Shown here one piece after another: positions 57,271 through 64,000 of a DNA stretch of 64,000 nt. Within the stretch, counting starts at the first letter, position 1; the number at the start of each line of letters is the position of its first letter. Made by a program: the position numbers and the translations under genes. Under the pieces are notes generated by a model, which made no database searches, was not told the DNA's origin, and saw only the letters and a program-made list of their open reading frames with translations. Source of the DNA: Mytilus trossulus (taxonomy: Eukaryota > Mollusca > Bivalvia > Mytilida > Mytilidae); the NCBI RefSeq assembly GCF_036588685.1, contig NC_086374.1, forward strand, positions 21,816,886 to 21,880,885. Direction: 5' to 3'.

Positions 57271-57954
57271 GTTGCTTTGCTGAACCAGTATCTAGCAGTG
57301 GCTTATTTATTGTCCAACATTGGAACCATTCCCATAACCTCAGTTTATTATATTTTTAAGATGTAAAGTGACACTATTAACCTCTGTACTGTTTCAAAAT
57401 TGTTTAATTGCTGACATTGTGATAAAAAGTTTACTGATAAAAATGCAATTTTATTACCTTTTCCACATACACTTTCAACAAATTGTCAGTATATTTTTTT
57501 ATTTTTGAAAGGGACCTATGGTTTGTTAATTTGATATGCTACATTTCATGAGTGTTACAAGGTTGTGTCTTAAATATTGAAAAACATAAAACATTTTTTT
57601 TTTAATTCTGATAACAACAATTAAATGTATACATATTATGTCATTAAGATAAATATGATTCTTCAATTCAAAATAACTGAAATAATTGATAGATATTCAT
57701 CAATGCAAGTTTTTATCTTGCAAGATCTGTCACCAAATAAGCAATTTTATATAATTTTTTTCAAATGAACCATAGAGAATTTAAAATTAATTTTTTTTGC
57801 ATAAGACTGTCCTCTTTATGCCATTGTATTAGAATAACTGAAATTTGTAAAAACATTAATATCAATGATTAATGCATTAACAAGTTTCATGTATTTCCAT
57901 AATATACATTTTTTTAGCTTTAATTAATTATTATATAATTTTCAGTTATTTTGT

Positions 57955-58025
57955 ATCTCGTATCTCGTATCTCGTATCTTGTATCGCTGTATCTCGTATC
58001 TCTGTATTGCCTTTTACACCTTCCC
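57955..58025 (-). repeat. Right terminal inverted repeat of the MULE
   Basis: On the plus strand it reads as GTATCTC heptamers followed by GTATTGCCTTTTACACC and TTCCC. It pairs with the left end, and the target duplication GCCTCGAAGT follows directly. Confidence 0.85.
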
Positions 58026-58221
58026 GCCTCGAAGTTTGTTTTTCATTGACAAGGAAAGTCGTGAATGAACAATGCGTGCTGAAGTTATTGATAAGTATTG
58101 GGACAATTTCCGGTTGAAGGAAAAGATGGCAGCGTCCATGCTCTAAACAATAAAATGATCACAATACTGACAAGAGTGAGTCATAGCTACAAATAAACAA
58201 GATATTTACAAACAATTCAAG

Positions 58222-60447
58222 ATGAGCTCCTTAGAAATGCCACCGTTCCCGTTCACCAGTGATAACTCAACTTTTAATTACGATGAATACATTCAGTCTC
58301 TTAAATTACCTCCCTTTGAACCATCCAAAATCGAGAAAATTCCGTATGAAACTATCAAAATAAACCAATATAAACCAAAAGCAAGTATGTACAGTTTTCA
58401 TACCAGTAAGGAAAGACTACATCTTTGGATAAAAAGTATGACAATGAGATACTGGGAACAATTGGGAAAAAATAAACAATTCAGCATAAATTGGGAAGAA
58501 ATTAACTCTGAGAAAACACATGAAATACAAATAAAGGTAGATAATGACAAGATGACAAAAGTAGATAACCCAAGACTTTTTCTTATAAAGATATATTTGA
58601 AAACTGGAACAATTACTATTCAAGGAAATGGGTATACTGTTTTTGGTGAAGAGGAATTCCCTAAACTATTAGAATTTGTTAATGCATGCCGAAGTAAGGA
58701 CCAAAATGACAATCTTGATAACAAAGACCCAATCGAAACAAACATAGAACGTGAAGAAGACCAAGATTCAGACACCAAACTCAAAAAAGTAATAAATGAA
58801 TCTGAAACAGAATTAAAAGAAACTGTAGAATTAAATACAGAATCTGAGCTACAGGTACATGTATCTCCTTCCCCGTCAAAAAAAGATGAAACAAAAGAAT
58901 CAATCAGTGAAGATCAAACACTTCACAATACAAATGAATACTTCGGTGATAAATCTACTGATGAACTGGACCCTTTAAATACTACCCTAATAGACTTGGA
59001 TCCAGTTAGTTTGAACAAAGTGTGCAATCCTAGCCCCACTAGGAAGTCAAAGCAAACAAGATCAACTGATATTAAGAAATTAAGTGAGAAACTAGACAAA
59101 CAAATAGAATTAAATCAAAATTTGACATCTTCCATCCAGAGAATAGAAGGAAAAATCTGTAATCTCTACTCATGCAGAATAGATATAGATAACATTCAAC
59201 CAATTATAGAAATTATGAACCAAAAAATCATAGCAGTTGAAACTCAAGTTAAAACAAATTCTACAAATAACAATAGTGAGATGCCCCAAATAAAAATACA
59301 AAGCCTAGAGAGAGAAAAAGAGGCAAAAGAAGAAACAATCAGGGCATTACAAAAGCAATTAGATCAAAAAGATCAAACAATAGAAAAACTTATCACTGAA
59401 AAATCAAAGGACTTTGATCACTACAACAGACAGTTACAAGAAAAATCAGAAGAAGTTATAGAAAAACTTCACATAATACATCAACTTGAACTTCGAGTTA
59501 AAGACTTGGAACACCACAAACATAAACCAGCTATAATTGAAAAAGAGGAGTGTGAAAAGGAAATAGGAAATACGTCATATAATGTACACACTCAAAATCG
59601 GTTTTCAATACTTCAAGAGAAAGAAATACCAACACAATTAGAAAGTATTCAAAAAGACAAAAAATATGAAGATACTCAAACCACTGATAATAAAGTTGAT
59701 CTACTTATTATATCAGACTCCCATGCAAATTATTTAAAAGAGAAAAGACTCTACAAATACAAAAAGGTAAAAATTCATATTTTGACAGAAGGAAAAAAGA
59801 ACGTTAATGGTGCAAAAGAATTCATCTTAAATACAACAATACAAAGCGACAATGTGGTCGTTATTGTCGGCAGCAATGATCTATCTAAAGCAAGATCATC
59901 AGCGGAAAAAATAATGAAAGAAGTTGAAAGCCTCATAAGTGAATTCCAAGAAAAAAATCCAAATAGTAAGCTACATGTGTCGCCTTTATTTCATAGGCTG
60001 AAGCAAGAAGTATTTAACAACAATGTGGATGAAATAAATTTCAAACTTCGACATCTGGCATCCAATAAAGTTTACATTCTCAAAAATCCATACATCAACA
60101 AACTCAATGAATACTTTTTTAGTGATGGAGTACACTTTACAGCACTGGGCACTAGTGAACTTGCCAAAATGATCAAAAATAACTTGAATGAACACCTTGG
60201 GATGGAATCATATTCCAATTACACAACAAACCAAGGACCAGAACGTTCTCAAAATAGAAACAATGGATATAAAGGATTCCAAGATCCTTTAAATAGGAAC
60301 AATCGATTTAAAGGATTCCAAGATCCTCTAAATAGGAACAATCAATATAAAGGATCCGAAGATCCTTTTTACAGCAGAAATCCACAAAGCAACCCTGGAT
60401 TAAGTCCGAACGAGAGAAATGTACTGATGCGGTTACTGAATATATAA
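58222..60447 (+). CDS. LINE ORF1 protein with coiled coil and SGNH esterase domain
   Basis: This is an intact 741-residue frame. Residues 1-160 form a compact domain with W69 and W79 regions and a KIYLKTGTITIQGNGYTVF block. Residues 160-290 are acidic and low in complexity. About 290-440 is coiled coil rich in E, K and Q. From about 490 an SGNH hydrolase fold follows: LLIISDSHANYL (nucleophile serine block), VVVIVGSNDL (block III) and FFSDGVHFTALG near 632-643 (D-x-x-H block). Esterase domains of this kind are known in ORF1 proteins of CR1-type LINEs, where they may bind lipid or RNA-protein particles. The C-terminus carries three 13-residue repeats (NRNN-x-x-KGFQDPL). No break is seen. Confidence 0.85.
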   Translation: MSSLEMPPFPFTSDNSTFNYDEYIQSLKLPPFEPSKIEKIPYETIKINQYKPKASMYSFHTSKERLHLWIKSMTMRYWEQLGKNKQFSINWEEINSEKTHEIQIKVDNDKMTKVDNPRLFLIKIYLKTGTITIQGNGYTVFGEEEFPKLLEFVNACRSKDQNDNLDNKDPIETNIEREEDQDSDTKLKKVINESETELKETVELNTESELQVHVSPSPSKKDETKESISEDQTLHNTNEYFGDKSTDELDPLNTTLIDLDPVSLNKVCNPSPTRKSKQTRSTDIKKLSEKLDKQIELNQNLTSSIQRIEGKICNLYSCRIDIDNIQPIIEIMNQKIIAVETQVKTNSTNNNSEMPQIKIQSLEREKEAKEETIRALQKQLDQKDQTIEKLITEKSKDFDHYNRQLQEKSEEVIEKLHIIHQLELRVKDLEHHKHKPAIIEKEECEKEIGNTSYNVHTQNRFSILQEKEIPTQLESIQKDKKYEDTQTTDNKVDLLIISDSHANYLKEKRLYKYKKVKIHILTEGKKNVNGAKEFILNTTIQSDNVVVIVGSNDLSKARSSAEKIMKEVESLISEFQEKNPNSKLHVSPLFHRLKQEVFNNNVDEINFKLRHLASNKVYILKNPYINKLNEYFFSDGVHFTALGTSELAKMIKNNLNEHLGMESYSNYTTNQGPERSQNRNNGYKGFQDPLNRNNRFKGFQDPLNRNNQYKGSEDPFYSRNPQSNPGLSPNERNVLMRLLNI

Positions 60448-60950
60448 ATTATCAATAACACTCGAAATAATTTCACTTTGATAGAATTATTATTATTGTT
60501 TGTTATGTTAATATTAATGTGTGTGTATGTCTATTGAATCCAATTTGATAATATTGTAATAATATTATAACTTAATTCACCCAATCAGAATTATGCCTCC
60601 TTTTTACACATTTTGTATCCAATGGAGAAAACATTTCACATGAGGTTTTTACTGAATCTTTAAACCTATTTTAATTTTCATTAGTATGCAAATATATGTC
60701 ATCCTTTACACATTATAATATCAAAAATAATTGTGTACAATAAACAACAAGATGTATGACCAGGTATGCCTATTTAATTGTAATATTACAGTACTTTTTT
60801 AAACAGTCAGAGTTATGCCTCTTTACACACATTTGCAACTTTATATTATTAATGACAATTTACACACACAAGTGAAATATTAAAAATTCACACCTTTCAT
60901 TACAACTTATATGATTTATGCTTGTTTATACATAATGAAAATGCTAATCA
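60448..60950. other. Spacer between LINE ORF1 and ORF2
   Basis: It is AT-rich with no frame. TATGCCTC followed by CTTTTTACACA or a similar stretch recurs at about 60593 and 60812, perhaps a decayed internal repeat. Confidence 0.5.
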
Positions 60951-63900
60951 ATGTCATCGGGTCTCACAAAATCAGTATTGTGGTTATGTTTTAATATATA
61001 TATACATAAAATGCTTCAGCTAGGATGCTGGAATATAAATGGTTTCTCTAGTCAAAAGTTAAATGATATAAATTGTAGTAAATTTGATATTTTTGGAATA
61101 GTGGAGTCATGGACCCACGGCGAGTCATCGATATCTTTTAAAAATTATACATGCTTTCACCAACCTGGAATTAAGAAAAAAGGTAAAAGAGGACGAAGAT
61201 CAGGTGGAATCATTCTTTATTTTAAAAATGAATTCAAAAAAAGTAATGCTATCATTAAAATAGCCCAAAGTAAAAACTACATCTTTATTAAATTAGACAA
61301 AGATAAATGTGGTCTTACACATGATATTTTTTTAGGCTGTGTATATATAAATCCAAGGGCAAAGTCAGTATGTCCAGAAAACGATAAAATTTTTGATTCA
61401 TTATCTAGTTTAGTGAATAAATACTCAGAATTGGGTAAAGTTATAATCATGGGAGACTGTAATAGTAGAACTGCTAATTTAATAAATACTCAGAATTGGG
61501 TAAAGTTATAATCATGGGAGACTGTAATAGTAGAACTGCTAATTTAATAGATTATATAGAACTTGATGAGACAGACTACCACCAGAATTCTGAGGGCAAG
61601 TCCAATTTACCTACAAATTATACATCAGATCTAATTTTACCCAAAAGAAACAACCTTGATCCTGAGATAAATGAACAGGGAAGAATGCTAATAGATTTTT
61701 GTATAGAATCAAAGATGAGAATACTTAATGGTCGAATTGACGGTGACTCGCTGGGGTTCCATACCTACTACTGTCCAAGAGGAAGTAGTAGTATTGATTA
61801 TTTTTTAGTTTCTGAAGATATTTTTCATGAATTTGTTTATTTACATGTCTTTCCACCAAATGAGCTTTCAGACCATAGTTTATTATGGACTGGTTTAAAA
61901 AACAACAGTAATTATATATACTCACAAATTAACAACAACATTAATACTAAGGATTGTGATCTTCTTCCAGGTAAATACAATTTGGAATCAGGCTCAAGAG
62001 AAAAATTTGTAGAAGCCGTACAAGATTCAAAACTTTTAATTGATCAATTTTTACTAGAAGTCAATAATCCTGAAATGGATATAAATAATTTATCTGAAAA
62101 TCTGAGCAATATAATTTTAGACTCAGCAAATAAAACATTTAATTTTAGACCATTCAAGGGGAAAAGAAAGAAAAAGAAAGGAAAACAGAAATGGTTTAAT
62201 GGAAATTGTAAATTTTTTAAAAGGGAACTTAACAATCTTGGAAGTAGATTACAACAACATCCTAATAATCATGATTTAAAAACATCATACCACCAGTTAA
62301 GAAAGGAGTACAAAAAATTACTAAAAGATACAAAAAAGAAATTTATAACAGATATAATTGATAAATTAGATTCTCTTCATGAAGATAACCCTAAATTATT
62401 TTGGAAAACCATTAATAATCTGAAGAAAAATACAAATAGAGAAGAAAATCCTATACCTCTATCTGAAATGTCAAATTACTTAAAAAAGCTTTATGAAGAA
62501 AATAATACTGATTTAGATATCTCGAAGATAGAAATTGAAAATATTAATAATAAACATTTAGATTATGCATTCATTTGTAAAGAAGTCAGAGATGGCATTA
62601 AAAAACTTAAGAAGAATAAACAACCAGGAATAGACCTTATATATAATGAATTCCTTTTATATGGAAAAGACCTATTACTTTTACCTATTGTTAATTTATT
62701 TAACAGAATTTTATCAAGCGGAAAATTTCCAGATGCTTGGAATTTATCTTGTACTTCCTTCTTACACAAAAATGGTGACATAAACATATGCGATAATTAT
62801 AGATGTATTAGCCTTACCAGCTGTCTTGGCAAGCTTTTCACCTCATTATTACAGAAAAGACTGCATAAATATATGGAAGAAAATAATCTTTATAATCCCT
62901 TTCAAGCAGGATTCAGACCAGATTATAGAACTGCAGATCATATTTTCACTATTAAAACTTTGATAAATAAATATTTACATAAATTAAAAAAGCCTATTTT
63001 TGCTTGTTTTGTAGATCTCTCTAAAGCTTTTGACTCTGTTTGGCACTCAGGATTATTTAAAAAACTATTAAATCTTAAAATTGGAGGAAATTTCTATAAG
63101 ATAATTAAACATATGTACTCTAATTCAAAGTTTGTGGTAAAAAAAGAAAACTTTATTTCAGAAGCTCATAGAGCCAATAGGGGTGTTAGACAAGGTGATG
63201 GTCTTAGCCCTCTGTTATTTAATATATACACTAATGATCTGCCAAAAATATTTGATTTTTCAAAAACATTTCCTGTGTCACTCATTACAACACAATTTAA
63301 TTGTTTACAATATGCAGATGATTTAATTCTACTGTCAGAGAGTGAAAAGGGTTTACAAGCTTGTCTGGACAGCCTGGGAATATATTGTAACAGATGGAAG
63401 TTGAAAGTCAATATTACTAAAACTAAAGTTATGATTTTTAGTAAGGGCAAGAAAAAATCTGCCATCAAATTTAAAATTAATGGTCAAAATATAGAAACAG
63501 TCGATAAATATAAATATCTTGGAATGCTGATTTCATTTAATGGCAATTTAAAGCATGCCGCAGAACATATGTATAATAAAGCTCTTAAAGCAGTATTTAG
63601 TCTTAAATCAAATATTCTAGATTATAATTACTCTGGTACCAAGCTTAAGCTAAAGTTATTTGATTCTCTAATTAGACCTATTACAACCTATGGATCAGAA
63701 GTTTGGATATCCGATTTTACTTTAAAAGATTTAAATAAAGATAATATACCATTTGAAAAAATACATAATAAATTTTGTAAATATCTACTTGGAGTACATA
63801 AAAAGGCATCAAATTTAGCCTCCAGGTGTGAATTAGGAAGATTACCAATTATTAATTTTATTACTAAATTGGCTTTTAAATATTTCATAAGACTGCAACA

Positions 63901-64000
63901 ACTTCCATCTGATAGATTTCTTGCTGAAGTGTATAAAGTAGATAGAGGACTTTTCAAAGAGGGGTCAAAATCATGGTATTCATTTATTGATTATAGTTGC
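60951..64000 (+). CDS. LINE ORF2: endonuclease and reverse transcriptase, disrupted and partial
   Basis: The endonuclease starts at MLQLGCWNINGF (61011; an upstream in-frame ATG is at 60951). It keeps IVESWT, the GDCNSR metal site, SSIDYFLVS and the LSDHSLLW motif of apurinic-like nucleases. A 65-bp tandem duplication at about 61421-61550 shifts the frame and ends the first frame at 61511; after it the frame stays open to the window end. The reverse transcriptase shows NYRCISLTSC, FQAGFRPDYRTADH, FVDLSKAFDSVW, RGVRQGDGLSPLLFNIY and QYADDLILLSES (catalytic YADD), then KVNITKTKVMIF and YKYLGMLIS. The clade is CR1/Jockey-like by eye. The 3' end lies outside the window. Confidence 0.85.

Larger units (their letters stand above)
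47434..58025. mobile_element. Complete Mutator-like (MULE) DNA transposon, 10.6 kb
   Basis: The left terminus reads GGGAAGGTGTAAAAGG and the right terminus is its reverse complement. The first 30 bases of each end are identical and continue CAATACAGAGATAC. Both ends then carry subterminal 7-bp repeats of the type GAGATAC, in slightly different order. GCCTCGAAGT stands immediately outside both ends (47424-47433 and 58026-58035), a perfect 10-bp target-site duplication; MULEs typically duplicate 8-11 bases. The element contains a MULE-type transposase gene on the minus strand (52380-57270). Other internal sequence is repeats. Intact ends and duplication imply a fairly recent insertion. Confidence 0.9.
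58036..64000 (+). mobile_element. Non-LTR retrotransposon (CR1/Jockey-like), cut by window end
   Basis: ORF1 (58222-60447) with an esterase domain and ORF2 (60951 to the window end) with endonuclease and reverse transcriptase lie in the order of CR1-type LINEs. About 500 AT-rich bases separate them. The 5' boundary is uncertain; the sequence from 58036 to 58221 is taken as leader, including AAGATGGCAGCGTCC. The MULE inserted 186 bases before the ORF1 start codon. Confidence 0.85.

Overview
The window looks like AT-rich nuclear DNA of a metazoan, almost certainly a bivalve mollusc and most likely a mussel (Mytilidae). Genes are split into short exons with GT..AG introns. Introns and spacers are packed with dispersed repeats that I recognise as typical of Mytilus-type genomes. 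The genus is an inference from repeat flavour and protein style; no database was searched.

Region by region. (1) 1-10 kb is mostly non-coding: a decayed reverse-transcriptase remnant (about 2.0-2.4 kb), a 77-bp retroposed mRNA 3' end (4254-4330), a TTAA-flanked miniature element (4417-4977), tandem arrays and foldbacks. One candidate exon (5943-6113) may belong to the gene that follows. (2) 10.1-32.2 kb, plus strand, carries a polycystin-1-like gene whose 5' end I cannot find. At least 19 exons chain with compatible splice phases, with one unresolved join. In order they encode a helical extracellular part, a von Willebrand A-like domain, a degenerate GPS, TM1, a PLAT domain, a block of membrane helices, the TOP domain, and the channel helices with a short tail. 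Introns hold tandem repeats, a dead Tc1/mariner element (25461-26684) and many short repeats. (3) 32-38 kb is intergenic and holds an LTR-like element with two 437-bp direct repeats differing at 2 positions and a 5-bp target duplication (33474-35207), plus a 193-bp foldback MITE. (4) 38.2-43.9 kb, plus strand, holds a four-exon gene, all junctions in phase 1, predicted to encode 276 residues: a claudin/PMP22-like four-helix membrane protein joined to a C-terminal IAP-style RING finger. I do not know this architecture, and it is the best candidate here for something undescribed. (5) 44-47.4 kb is repeats, ending in an array of roughly 176-bp units. (6) 47434-58025 is one complete 10.6-kb Mutator-like DNA transposon: 30-bp perfect terminal inverted repeats followed by subterminal 7-bp repeats, a 10-bp target-site duplication on both sides, and inside it a two-exon MULE/SWIM transposase gene on the minus strand with one frameshift. 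(7) 58.0 kb to the window end is a non-LTR retrotransposon (CR1/Jockey-like): an ORF1 with an SGNH-esterase domain and an ORF2 with endonuclease and reverse transcriptase, broken by a 65-bp tandem duplication and cut by the window edge.

The two host genes share no obvious pathway; both are membrane proteins on the plus strand. Most of the rest is layered mobile DNA, and several insertions keep their target duplications and can be read as datable events.
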